This document shows, piece by piece, positions 1 to 11,400 of a stretch of 64,000 nucleotides of DNA. The first letter of the stretch is position 1; every line of letters starts with the position of its first letter. The stretch covers positions 2,666,001-2,730,000 of the forward strand of contig JAUKTV010000003.1 in assembly GCA_030549205.1 (NCBI GenBank), written 5' to 3'. Below the pieces are notes generated by a model that was not told the origin of the DNA, searched no databases, and saw only the letters and a list, made by a program, of their open reading frames with translations. The translations under genes and the position numbers were made by a program. The DNA is from Apiosordaria backusii (taxonomy: Eukaryota; Ascomycota; Sordariomycetes; Sordariales; Lasiosphaeriaceae).

Positions 1-759
1 GGTGTGCTGCCTTTGGGTTCGATGTCGATTTTTGACATGTCAAGCCTGCGCCCTTGGAGGCCTGAACCGTGCCGCCGGCGTAAGCCCGTCCGAACGTCGC
101 TTCCCCTGCAGTTTCAACCGGAATGGCAGAGTGGGTCCGAATCCCACTGGTCCCGCGTTACTGGCTGGGCCCTTGTGATAAGATCCACGGTGGGGCAGTG
201 CTACAACTGTGCGTATCATTGTACAAAATATTCAAATTGCCCATCTTGGATTTGACTGGGAGCGGAGGGAGATGCGAAGAAGACTGGCTCTTGTTGACTT
301 TGTGCAAAGTCAAGCAATAGGGTTCTAGATCCAATGGAAGATCGGGTTTTCACAGCGTGTGAAAGCCAAAGCTGGACCTTTCAACTAGCAGCAGCGCTCT
401 TCGTTTTGAACCCCGCAGTCTGCAACGATCTCCACAGGGTTGCGGAGGCTCTTGTGGTGGTGCCTGTCAAGCCTGCGGTTTTTTTTGGAGCCGGTCAGTC
501 CTCAAACCTGTGACTCACACTTGCCCTTTTCGGCTGACCGCCAGCGCAGCCAATCAGGTGGCAGAACTGATGGTGCTGCCGCCTTGGAAGCCTGTGCGGC
601 CTGGGGCAGGCGTGCGGTGGGGCTTGCGCTCTGCTTGCCCAGGCTGTTCGCTGCCTGATTAAAAAGTCCTCTGCGCCCACTTTTTCGTCCTGCTTTCTCT
701 TTCTCTCACCAAACCACTCACAACAACCTATTTCAGAACAATTCAAGGCATCTCTCAAG
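1..759. other. Upstream region and promoter of cpc-1
   Basis: No gene is supported here; open frames are short and show no family motif. The last ~100 bases before position 760 are pyrimidine-rich, as is usual around fungal transcription starts. A consensus GCN4/CPC1 site lies at 511-517. The first ~250 bases could be the tail of a gene outside the window, but nothing proves it. Confidence 0.5.
511..517 (+). promoter_or_regulatory. Consensus CPC1/GCN4 binding site (CPRE)
   Basis: The sequence is an exact TGACTCA, the core recognised by GCN4 and CPC1 as a dimer. It lies about 250 bases upstream of the first uORF of cpc-1, which fits a promoter position. This suggests that CPC1 activates its own gene. 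A 7-bp match can occur by chance, so the functional claim is inference. Confidence 0.6.
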
Positions 760-768
760 ATGCGTTAA
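760..768 (+). promoter_or_regulatory. uORF1 in the cpc-1 leader (Met-Arg-stop)
   Basis: ATG CGT TAA forms a two-codon upstream reading frame, the first of only two ATGs between about 570 and the main start at 1453. It is in the same frame as the CPC1 coding sequence, so its TAA is also the stop that closes the CPC1 frame on the 5' side. By position it matches the permissive first uORF of GCN4/cpc-1 leaders, which lets ribosomes resume scanning. The role is inferred from the family. Confidence 0.55.
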
Positions 769-1452
769 ATCGCCCCCTCCCCTCGTCGGAACTGCTCTTC
801 GAGCGTCGTCAAAATATCTTCTTTTAAGAATTTTAACAATCTCCCCACTCAACCCTACCCCTCAGCTCTTCCTTCACAGGTTGAACTGAACTACAGCACT
901 CAGCTTTCCAGCTCGCGCTCCGGTTCACATCCCACCATCGCCATTCCCGGCCTAGACCTTCCAGTCTTCACCACGGATTCTTCAAATCAGTCACCATGGA
1001 CTCCCTCCAGTACCTCGAGCCTGCCGGCACATTCCGCGCATCAACAGCCCCCACAGAATCTCAGCTTGCCTCAACAGGACTTCGTCTTGTTCGATTCTCC
1101 GATCAATCATCGTCCACATAGTAGCCGCTCAGCATCCCAACCTTCAGCCCACGGAGGTGTAAATCAACCACAGCAATATCGTAATCAGCCGCTCTTCCCG
1201 CAGCAGATCTCCACATCGCCGTCTCTGCAGAATCAGCGAGTTGCGAACATCATCCAGGCAACCGGCCACTCCACGACTTCATCGGCATTTACCAATCGGT
1301 TTACTACACAGAACTCGCGCCCATCGCCACAACAGTTCTACGCCTCGTCTGCTCCATCTTCGTCTGTTGCGCTCAACATTCCCAAGCAACACCAGCGCCG
1401 CCCACCCGTTCCCCTGTTCCCACAAGGTCCCGGCAGCGTGCCACAAGGCAAG
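769..1452 (+). other. In-frame non-AUG N-terminal extension of CPC1
   Basis: I read the CPC1 frame back codon by codon and found no stop from 769 to the AUG (684 bases). The translation is protein-like, rich in Ser, Gln and Pro. Near-cognate codons in frame upstream of uORF2 are ATC 769, ATA 814, CTG 886, ATC 937, ATT 943 and ACG 973. A conserved extension of this kind, started at near-cognate codons, has been reported for Neurospora cpc-1 and relatives. Whether it is translated here is inferred. A leader intron ending at about 879 (TTCACAG) is possible and would change the frame's upstream end. Confidence 0.6.
996..1121 (+). promoter_or_regulatory. uORF2 in the cpc-1 leader (41 codons)
   Basis: An ATG in good context (TCACCATGG) opens a 41-codon frame ending in TAG. 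It is out of frame with CPC1 and ends about 330 bases before the main ATG. From memory, the second uORF of Neurospora cpc-1 is also 41 codons. In the GCN4/cpc-1 model this inhibitory uORF is bypassed when eIF2 is phosphorylated under amino acid starvation. The frame overlaps the open CPC1 upstream extension, so this stretch may be read in two frames. Confidence 0.7.
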
Positions 1453-2229
1453 ATGAACATCCAAGGTAATTCGCTCTTCACTCCGCAACACCTGCTTGCT
1501 CGCCACAGAGGCTCACACAAGAGATCAGACCTGGATTTGGACGACTTCACCGCCTTTGAGGGCGGTGCGTCCACCACATACTCGTCGCCAGCTCTCCCGA
1601 CTGTCTTCGATTTGAGCTCCAGCGTCTCGAGCACGGGGCAAAACCTGGCCACCGTCTCTCCTCAGGAGCTCATGATGCACGAGCACTTCATGTCAGCACC
1701 CAACTCCACTGCTCTCACGGCTCTGACTTCACCTTCGCTGTACAACGGTTCTCCCGATTTCTGCGACAGCTACGAGACCTCTCCTCACTTTGGAGGAGGG
1801 GATTTCGACTCCAACCCGGACAACTGGTTCCCGCTCTTCCCCTCAACCAACACGGAACCAGAAGTTCCCAAGGAGACGACTGTTCAGCCCAAGTCTGAGC
1901 AATCTCCGCTCACTGCGTCCGAGGAACTCGAAGTCAAGTCGCCAGCATCTGGACATCAGCGTCGCAAGTCAAGCACTTCTCCTCCCGTCCGTCACTCTTC
2001 CATCGCTGGTGTCAACTCTCGTCGGCGCGACAAGCCTCTTCCTCCCATCATTGTCGACGATCCCTCAGACACCGTCGCCATGAAGCGTGCCCGCAACACT
2101 CTTGCGGCCCGCAAGTCCCGGGAGCGCAAAGCCCAGCGTCTGGATGAGCTTGAGGAGAAGATTGAGAAGCTTGCTGCAGAGCGTGATCATTGGAAGCAAC
2201 TGGCGTTGCAACTAGGTGCAAAGGAGTGA
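1453..2229 (+). CDS. cpc-1: CPC1/GCN4-type bZIP activator of amino acid biosynthesis
   Basis: This encodes the master transcription factor of general (cross-pathway) amino acid control, a nuclear dimer binding TGACTCA. From the first in-frame ATG the protein is 258 residues, close to other fungal CPC1/CpcA proteins. Residues ~205-258 are a GCN4-type bZIP: a basic region with NTLAARKSRERK, then a short leucine zipper ending about three residues before the stop. The middle holds acidic and aromatic activation patches such as DNWFPLF (~1819-1839). The frame stays open upstream for 228 more codons, back to 769, without an AUG but with several near-cognate codons, so longer isoforms are possible. 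Two uORFs (760, 996) imply translational control. The ATG start follows from length and the lack of any earlier in-frame ATG. Confidence 0.92.
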   Translation: MNIQGNSLFTPQHLLARHRGSHKRSDLDLDDFTAFEGGASTTYSSPALPTVFDLSSSVSSTGQNLATVSPQELMMHEHFMSAPNSTALTALTSPSLYNGSPDFCDSYETSPHFGGGDFDSNPDNWFPLFPSTNTEPEVPKETTVQPKSEQSPLTASEELEVKSPASGHQRRKSSTSPPVRHSSIAGVNSRRRDKPLPPIIVDDPSDTVAMKRARNTLAARKSRERKAQRLDELEEKIEKLAAERDHWKQLALQLGAKE

Positions 2230-2296
2230 ATTGGTGCTTGGTAGTAAACCAAAAAAAATAATAGGCAATCGGCTTCTCGTTGAACGGCACATTATC

Positions 2297-2314
2297 CCCC
2301 AGTGTACACTGGGG
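2297..2314. repeat. Perfect 18-bp palindrome in the cpc-1 3' UTR
   Basis: CCCCAGTGTACACTGGGG equals its own reverse complement over 18 bases, with no spacer. It starts 68 bases after the cpc-1 stop codon. It could be a binding site for a symmetric dimer, a very tight RNA hairpin, or a chance occurrence. Confidence 0.9.
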
Positions 2315-3424
2315 AGGGGATTTCATAGGGTTCTCTTTTTCTTTTCTTGCTTGTTTAGGGTTGTCAAATTTGGGAAGCCGGCCATCGATACGATCGGATC
2401 AGGCAGTGTTACAGTGTTATTTGTCGTTTAGTACTTGGTCTCCTTGGGAGGAAATGACTATTTGTGTTTTGACCTTATCTGTTGGCCTTTCTCTGGTTCA
2501 TTGTGTTTTTATAGACCCAATTCAACCCTGTGAACTTGTATTTGTCTCTACTCTTAGTGTGACTATGTTGATTATTGTGAATCTTGCGACTCGCTGATCT
2601 TCAAGTGTAGATGTATCCCGTGCTCTGCTCCATGCATGAAGACTGATGCGAGATATTTCACTCTCTATCAACGCACGTACGTGTCATTCCACCTTGTCCT
2701 CAAAACTTGTGAGATGGATACCGTCGTCCAATGTCGTCTCTTCTCAGCTGAAGATGTGGTGATGTGATGTGCAAGCCAGACACCTGAACCGGCTCATTCT
2801 GTGTCCAAGCTAGGTCGGTACTCAAGGAAGCTTGCCTTGAACAAGGCAGCCAATATGTCTACAGTTCCGGGAGAAGTTTGCCTATCTTGGTAGTTAGTTA
2901 CCTGGCCTTCCTTGAGCTGCCTTTGCTTTCGCTCGTTTTCGGTGAGTAAACTTCTGGGCAGTACACGACGAGATGCATTGCAGCATTCTCTTGAAGTAGG
3001 TAGGCAGCACTGTGTAGGTATGTGTGTGTAGATACTGGAGCGCGTACCTTTGTATGCCAGCATGGTGATAGTGATGGATGTTGGTGGTTTACCAATCCGG
3101 ATGATCATGGGACATGAAACTGTCGATGATCCTGGACTGTAGGGAAGACAGCAGAGAGTAAAGGTAGGTACAGTGGGGTGGTTAGATATCTGAATGTATG
3201 ATCAAGTAAGAGAAGACCAAGGTATCCGTGCCAGTAGAGTGCAGTTATTCTGTCTTGTGGTGAATCACTCTGTTGGGGGCTGAATCTGAAAAACTACATG
3301 TTTTGCTGAGTTATATGTTCTCGTCATGTTATATGTGGTTGAGGTTTCTGCTGTTCTCTTGGTTGCTTTCTTTTTAGTTTATTGTATCTTGATTGCTCTC
3401 TCTCTCTAAATGCGCTGTGTTTCT

Positions 3425-3502
3425 AATTGCTCTTTCTAATTCCTCTTTCTAGTTGCTCTTTCTAGTTGCTCTTTCTGGCTGCTCTTTCTGGCTGCACCTT
3501 CT
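3425..3502. repeat. Six 13-nt tandem repeats
   Basis: The units follow the pattern (A/G)(A/G/C)TTGCTCTTTCT with one to three changes each, at 3425, 3438, 3451, 3464, 3477 and 3490. It is a pyrimidine-rich minisatellite in intergenic DNA with no coding signal. Confidence 0.85.
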
Positions 3503-4903
3503 ATCTGTTCTTCTGTTTGGCTGCACTCATCTAGCCTCTGTTTTTATAGTCGCTTACCGTATTGTCTAGCATTCTTTGTAGTTTGCCCTTTGGGTTGCTC
3601 CTCTGTCGAGAGCCATCCGCCCCATGGCTGTATTATTAAAGAGAGTGGCCAACAATGAGCGAACATTTAAACGAGCAGTTATTCAAGTCATTCAGGATCC
3701 AGCAAGTAAACACGTCCAACAGTCAGTCAATCAACTTCTCTGCCAGTTCATATACACAATCACAAAACAGTCACATCACATCACGCAATGATTCGCACCC
3801 GAAAGAGTAGTAGTGTATGCACCTCATGCCGTATTTTGTATTCATTCAACACCCTTCCCTTCCCTTCCCCAGTCTCCCTTCGCCTATATTCTCTCTTGAA
3901 CTACCTTACACGTCCTTCTTTCCCCATCCACCCTCTCTTCTTCCCCTTGTTCTTCGCCCCTCATGCACCCACCCATCAAACATCCCCCATTAATCACAAA
4001 ATAATTTTTAAGTTTAGCAAGATAAAAAAAAAAGATATAATAATAACCACCCCCCGCCCTTCACTTCCTCACCCCCATTCTCCTCATCATCACCCATCCA
4101 CTCATCCCATCTCTTTTTTTTCCCCTTCCTTCTCCTCCCCTCCATCTCCTCAAACCATCAACCCAATCATAACATCTCCCATCAACTCATTTCATACAAC
4201 AGCAAAAGAAAAAGAAAAACATGACAACAACACACACCCCCCACCTCCCGCAAAACATCGTGACAAGAATAAACCCTGTTACCAGTTGTTGCTACTACAT
4301 GAAACTACTCTTGCCTCTTCCTCTTCTTCTCCCTCCCTCTCTACAGCAATCCTTTCTCTCTCTCATGAGCATGAAATAAAGAAACAAAACCCCATTTTTT
4401 TGTGTACTGTAACAGCAGCACATCACAAAGCCCATGCGTACGTAGTCTTTGACGAAAAGCAAAACCACACACACAGAGGCACACATAAGTCAAACCCAAC
4501 CGACCGACCGAAACCCAAAAGAAGACGAGGAGAGAAAAAGAAAAAAAACGTAAAAAGGGTAGTAGAAAAGAAGTTGAAGTAGTAGTAGTAGTAGTAAATA
4601 GTAAAAATATAAATATAGTTTAAAAAGCCACCCGCTGTGCCATCTTCTTTATTTCTTTCCCCATCTCTCTCTCCCCTTCCCCTCCTCTCTTTTCTTCTTC
4701 ACCCTTCCTCTTTCCCCAATATGCAAACCCGCCACATATGCCCCCCCTCCCCCCCCCCACCTTTTCCAGTAATATTCGTACATATACACGGTCGTGAGTA
4801 TGTTGTTGTGATCAAGTTAGTGTGTGTGTTGGTATCGTGTTTGGTGTGTTGGTAGTTGTTAATGCTATGTTTGCGGTATCGTCGTGACAAAGTCTCCCTC
4901 CCT

Positions 4904-7900
4904 TCAGCTCACAATCATCATCTGCATCCGAGGTGAATCAATCGACCGTCTTCCCAGAATAGAGTTGCTGCTGTGGCTCTTTGGTAACCTCTTGGGCGGA
5001 CTAGACGCAGCAGGGTCCGAAAAGACACGTGTAAACGCCGGGCTACCATCCAGGTTGCGGTGAGAGGAGTATCGCTCACGACGGGGAGTGGCGGCCGGGC
5101 TTTGGGTCAGCAATTCTGCCTTGCGGACAGCATCCGAAAGTGAATCCCGCAGATGACCAGCCCTCTTAACCAATTCTTGGAGGCTGTTGGTGTCGAAGAA
5201 TAGCTTCGTGTCCTGGGTCTTGGTGGCCGTCGCAGCGATAGGATCGGACGTGGACCGCTGTTGCTGCATGGCCTCGATCACGGTGGTCAAAACGGCAGAG
5301 CTCCGGTTGGGGCTTACTGAACCGTCAGGTGTCCGGGGCCGTGGAGGTTTGAGTGGCTCGTCGGGGAGTGGCCACTGGCCACCAAAAATATCATCATCAG
5401 GTGAGAAGACAGACCGTCGCCGGACGGTTGCCCGCTCTCGCACCACCGTCGTCCGGGTCATGTGCGGTTCGGGAATCTCGAAAGGATCGTTAATGTCATC
5501 AAGCATGGAGCCATCAAACCCCTCGTCGATAAATCGTTCATCAATCTCGTCGAGATCATCTCGGTCAAAATCGAGCGACGACTTGACGGAGCCAAACTCA
5601 TCGGCTTCGTCCTCGTCGGGTGATGCCAGGGCAATGATGTTTTCTGCCTCGACCCATTTTGGTTGTATGGCACCATGAATAATATTAAGATCTTTTCCAT
5701 GCCGACATAATCGTTTCAAGTCGTTAACAAGCAACGAAAGTTCTCGTATTTGACCCGAATGGGCCTTGACGCTGGGCTGGCTTGCCTGGATCGATGGGGG
5801 GACGACCATAAAGCTCGTGTTAGAGTCCTTCCCTCCGGTCAAGTCGAGAGCGGTTTCGTCAAAGTCGAAATCATCGTCCCAGTCCTCACTGACATTTTTG
5901 GTACCCAACCCCCATGTTCCAAATTTTGGTGGAGGTTTCGACCCATCAGTAGGTTCTGGAACAACGGGAACACTCTGGCTCCGTACATGCCCGGCCCCTG
6001 GTGCTTTGCGGCTCGTAGAACGGCCCAGTCTTAAGTCCATCTCCTGCTTCCCGTGTACGGTTTTTGGTCGGGTCGTATCGGAATCGAACTTGTCGTGGAT
6101 CGAGGGTTCTGACCAGTCAAATATGCTGCTCCTTGGCCGATCGCTCATACTTTGACGGGACAGGTCTGGGCTCCCATTCCCGCCCATGTTTTTGAGCGCA
6201 TGGCGCAGTGTCGGACTTACACGTCTCGAATTCGTCGAACTTGGTGGTGAAAGATGATTACTCAAAGTATTATCGTCGTCTCGTGTCCAATCATCATCGT
6301 CGTCATCATCAAAGGATAACCTGGCAAAATCCCGGTTTACTAGCATGAGACCTCCCTGGCCGCTATACCCATACCCACTACCTTTGACACTCAGCTTTGA
6401 CGTGTCATCCAAATGCGTGCTCCGGACGGGCGTGGCCTGACTCTCTTCCTCTTCGGTAATCTTTGCCTCTCCATCCCATCCACAGCCCAACATCTCCTGA
6501 ATTGATAACCTCTTGGTCTTGCCGTTGCCAGCAGTACTTGGTGGGGATTCATCAAACATGGAGTCTAACGGCGTCTCAACGGAGCGCACCCGGCTGGAGG
6601 AAGCGACGGTGCGGAAAGAATCGTAGGCATCACTCCTGACATCCGTATCTTCGTCGTCTGCATCGTGAACCTCGAAATCGGAGCCGGCCAGTGTAACTGA
6701 CCGTTCCCCTGAAGGGCCTCGGCTATGCGTGAGAGCGAGAGGGCCCTGTGAGCCGTTCATGTAATTTATTGGGGTATGGAATGACCTCGGGGGTGCTGTT
6801 GAAGAGGAGGAGCTTGATAGCCCCAGTCGCGCAACATCAATGTTGAAGCTGGATAGTCGATTTAATGGTGGAAGGGGAGACGGTGAATTTCTCTTGCGAT
6901 TCCGTGGAGCATCCGAGAGGGTTGGCGCAGGTTCCAGGGGTGGTGCCTGCGGCTGGTAGTTGGGTGGCACGACAATTTCTTGTGTGGTTGGGCTGACCGG
7001 AGACTGCATTGGGTCGCGAAGCGTGCCGGCCAGGTCGGTCGCATACCGATTATTATTTCCGCCCTTAGCGTCAACAGTACTCCTTCTAGGACGCCTGACG
7101 CTTGAGGTTCTCGCAATCCAGTTTTGAGCTGAACTAAAATGCATCGACATTGACCTCTTTGGTCGCTTCTCCTGGGTCGTATCGGGAGAGTCGGTGGGGT
7201 TGCTGGGGCTCTGCAAGGCCTCCAAGTTCTCAATGTGCCCAAATTCTTCTTCCTGTTGCTCGACTTCATCCACAATCACAGGAATGTCCGTTATGCAATC
7301 CGCCTTGGTGAGGTATGCTCGAGAAATGTGGCCTGGGGTCAGAGATACTCGTCTTTTCGGGAACAGGGAAGCGAGCTTAGCGCTCTGTCCACTCGTAAGT
7401 CCTGAAGCGTCTCGACCGAGGCCCGCTGCCCGCCGAGCATGAAAAAACGACGTCCATCTGCTGGTGGAGCGCTTAGAACCGCCAAATGCTATCGACGTCG
7501 GTGTTTCTGCTTCTGGGACGCTGGAAGGCTCAAAAGAAAATTTGTGTCCACCCCCGGCTGAAGGAGGAGGGTCAACTGGATTGACCTGGGGTTGCGATTG
7601 TTGCTGCAAAGTTGCTGTCCGTTGGTGGCTAGTAGCCGGTCTCCGGAGCATCAGCACTTGCGGTTTAGATCCCCGCCGTTGATGAGATCCTGGTGACTCG
7701 CTGAACCCCGGAGCGTTCCTCTTGACCAGCTTATTTGGGGCGGGGTTGGCTGGCGGTTGTTGGCCAAGCATCGGGACGCCTGAGCCGTGTGAAAAGGTCA
7801 AGGAAGACGAGTCGGGGCCCATGCTTGACCTTGGGCTCCCGTGGTGCGATATGGGCCGCAATGAGAGCCGCCTTATCCACGATTCCCTGGAAGATACTGA

Positions 7901-8462
7901 GTCGCGAACACTTTCCCCATTCTGCCGCGAGGCCGAATCTTTGGTCTCCTGGCGAAGAAACGACTGTCGCCTGCTGTTAGCCCTGGGTGATGAGACCGGT
8001 ACGGCGCTGACAGGTCGCTGATTTTGAGCAGCCTCGGTGGTGGGGGACATAAGAGGGCTTGGACTTGGATCGACAAGCTGGTGAAATGATCCATAGGCAA
8101 ACTCCTGGGTTGGTGAGGAGCATCTCTGGTGGGGAGCTGCCGCACTCGTGTTCGGCCTCGCAGATGAGGCTTGTATGCGGAAGGCATCGTAGTCGGGAGG
8201 GAATACTGCCGGGCTCGGGCTTGACCATGGCGGCGCTTCCGATTCAGACGGCTGACCAAATACCAGACCAGCAGCGGCGGCCGCGATAGCAGTGCCGGTT
8301 CCCACAAGCTATAACAACGAGTAGTTTGTCAGTGGTGAAGTCCATTGTAAGGTTTGTTTGCAGTTCCATCTTTTGCTTGTCCCAAAGCTCCCACATCGTC
8401 CAGAGTACATGGCATGTTTTGGTTTGATTCCACTCGGCACTTACACTCGGCACGGCCTGCAT
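4904..8462 (-). CDS. Large Ser-rich conserved fungal protein of unknown function
   Basis: Two exons are proposed: an 18-nt first exon (8462-8445, ATG then MQAVPS), an intron at 8444-8309 with donor GTAAGT, a CTGAC branch site and acceptor TAG, then one long exon 8308-4904. Phase is 0 at the junction and the protein is about 1140 residues. An ATG-less long frame that opens right after an AG made me look for the upstream exon. The protein is mostly disordered, rich in Ser, Pro and Arg, with a small hydrophobic stretch at residues ~8-22 (GTAIAAAAAGLVFG), a D-run near the middle (FDDDDDDDW), a WDDDFDFD motif and, just after it, a predicted helix (ELSLLVNDLKRLCRHGKDL). The WDDDF motif faintly recalls Bfa1/Byr4-type septation regulators, but I do not claim that identity. 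Confidence 0.75.
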
Positions 8463-11400
8463 CCTGGCTGCGGACTGTTATCTCGACGGCGAACGGCGGC
8501 GAGAGAAGAAGAGGACGGGGAGAGTGTCGGCTGTCGTGATGGTCGTGGTTCGCATCGTCAGGGCATTACAGGGCAGGCGTAAATTCTCGGGCCGGGGAAA
8601 TGAAAATGAGCTGAAGCAATGCGGAATGCGGGCCCGGTATGGCACTGGCGCGTCCTTGCCGTCAACAGCTCGCCGTTGTTCTTCGTGTTCTGCTGCAGAA
8701 GAACACCGAGCCTGTGGGAAGGCACCCGGCGCGCAGAATACTGCTCCTAACTAACGCGAAGTCGCTTCTTTTGGCTTGCGGAGCCCGGCACGGGGGAGCG
8801 AGATGGACTCCGTTTGTCGTGGAGACAAGGCGGGCGGGCTGCAGACCAGAGGGCTGCAGCTGACAGTGAGGTGATCCACAGCGCAGCGTGACAAGGACTG
8901 TCAGCGTTGGAATTCGTCAGGATGGGTCGCAATGGGCCGTGGCCGGGTCGTGATTGTGGCCGTTGCTGTGGTCGTCGAGGGACTATCGCAACCTGAGGTG
9001 GGCAGGGAGGACAGGGTCGTTTGCCAAAACAACAACCGGCTATAGCTTGTCGTCCCAAACACGCGCAGCTGCAGGCGCAATTCGCTGTGGCAGCACCTCA
9101 ATTCCACCTCTTTCAAGAAAACAAAAGAGTGAAAGGAAAGAATAGTCGACCTTGTCAAACGAAACGAGAGGTGAGAAAGGGAGAGAATTGTCGTGTCAAA
9201 ACAAGCAACCGACGACGGGATGGCAGCAACGAGCGCCGAGCCAGCAGAGAACCTTGGAAGGGCGGAAAACAGTTGTTGCTCGATGCCCAGAAACTGGGGC
9301 GGGCTGCGACTGTGGGGCCCCTCGGACAGTGCGGGTTTCTGTCGCTTCCTGGGGGGCTTGTTGCAGTTGCTGCAAGGATGCTGGGTACCGTACGGCGCGA
9401 GCGACTCAGACAGGGCCTAGCGGTGTGCACGGAGGATTCGCATCGCTAAATTTCAGATGTCAACAGCGCTGACCGTAACCTCTGGTTGCTTGGGGTACGC
9501 ACATCCTCCAATTCCCGTCCCCAGGCGCACGCCATTGCGCAGTTCAGTCAGCCACTGACTGAATGTGCTGTTCCGAGATGCAAGCAGGAGCCAGTCATAC
9601 GTTCTCCCTGGCCAATGTCATGCAACAACAAACACCATTCAAGGGAGCTTCTGGATAAGAAGATCCCCTCACCATTGAAACTGGGGAAACCTGGTTCGCG
9701 ATCAGCGACACGTTCTTGGAGCTTCGACGGCGATCTGACCAGCTGCGGAACTGGCCGAGACTTTGTATGTACGCCATCCAACCACCATGAACGGACGAAA
9801 ACGCCCCCTCTGGGAGAAAGACACCAAACCAGAGACAGAGAAACGCCGCCTGGCCTTGCAGCCGGCCGCAGGGAGGATGCTGGGAACTTGGGAGCTGGGA
9901 CCACCTGCGTATCATGCAGTATTGCCAGTTTCCTGCTTTTGTTGTATATGACGGGAATTAATCGAATGCAGAGTTATTAACAGGCACTGTCAGGCACAGG
10001 CACGCGCATCGATTCCTTATTATTTACAAAGTACATGGGATATCAAAATCCAACGCCCCCCACACAAGACTACGTTGCTAAGCCCAAAGTGAGGACTAAT
10101 GGCTCCGAAAACAGCATTGGCCCCGAGGCAAGCCGATCCTAGATCCGATGCAAATTCCAGGTGCTAGTTCGCGTGAGGCTTGTCCGCCATGGCGTATCAC
10201 GTTCGATAGCGTGGGGCATTTTGGCAACATGTTTGGCACTTCTTCCCACTTTTGTCTGTATGACGTTGGACATTTCTCTTGTCCTTCCTTCTGGAGACAT
10301 TGACGCCGGCACATCGACTCCAACCGACACCGAAACCGCCAGACGGTTGGCCCATCTACCCGCCATTCAGGGGAACAAAAACCCGGGACTTTGCTTCAAA
10401 ACCAAACAGAAGCCAGAAGCCGAAGCTGCCGCCTTCTTCTTACCGCTGTTGCTGGGCCGCGTGGTCGTTTAGCTAACACAAAGTTGACCTGCTGTATATC
10501 AGACCTAGCCAATCTATAATACCAGACCTCAGCCAGCCAAACACATGCACAGGAGCACCATTTGTCCGTCCGCAGGGTCTCAACTATCTGTGCGGCGGTA
10601 TTGAGCCGTACCAAAGACTTGATTACTTCCCTTTTTTTAATACCTCTGCAACAACAGCTGCTTGCATCCAAAATACGACTGATTTCATGATGCTTCTGCC
10701 CAGATTGAATCCCAGCCAACGACAGCCAGACAAACCTGCATTACTTGCATGAGAAAACAGGCACGCGGATGATCTGCCTTCTTCTCCTCCTTCCACACTC
10801 CACCTACTCCATTTCTAGTGTATGAAGTTCCCAGTTCCCAAACTGACGGGATTTGACACGTACAACCATCCACATGGAAAAAGAAACCTTGGCTGGTCAA
10901 AAGAGGTTCTGGAAATGTTGGGGATACCCCACAAAATCCTACACTACACTTTTAGGAGGTCTTAGGGGATATGCTAGCTATCTTTCCAGCCTCACCCAAT
11001 GCATAAACAACTTGATTAATTGACACACTAGACGCCATCCTAAATACTGTGCAGGAGACAGTAGTGCGCCAGCCATGCAGTACTATCCCAAGTCTAAAAA
11101 AGACAGATGACACAAGGGAAATCGCGCGAGCGTCATCCCATGGTTTTTGTCCACCCATAACTCCTCGGCTTCGTCTAATGTCTGAGGATCAAGTGGCTGT
11201 CCGTGAGCCCGTCAAGTCTGTGAAGCCTTTCACTGTGTCCCAGCGCTACCCTGGTCTTACACAACACCAAACTATTACACAGGTCAACCTACACAGCATC
11301 TCAACATCGAGGCACAACACCACGCCAGCGGGAACGGCGGTACGCTTCTGTAACACTTTTCAACCCCTGCCATCCCATCTGTCGGATGCTGTGTATCGGT

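Larger units (their letters stand above)
2230..4903. other. Intergenic: cpc-1 3' region and 3' flank of the minus-strand gene
   Basis: No gene is supported. It contains a perfect palindrome at 2297-2314, six 13-nt tandem units at 3425-3502, and a strongly strand-asymmetric stretch (~3780-4780) that is rich in C, T and A but poor in G on this strand. An (AGT)6 microsatellite lies at 4578-4595. The asymmetric stretch is downstream of the minus-strand gene and may be its 3' UTR. Confidence 0.6.

Noticed and set aside
123..180. tRNA-like T-arm (GTGGG TCCGAAT CCCAC) with box A and B resemblance
   Set aside because: No matching 5' acceptor strand, D-arm or anticodon arm is present, and the box A and box B look-alikes overlap.
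3788..4582. 264-codon open frame
   Set aside because: Low-complexity Ser/Pro/His/Lys composition caused by a G-poor strand; no domain, and the position suggests the 3' flank of the opposite gene.
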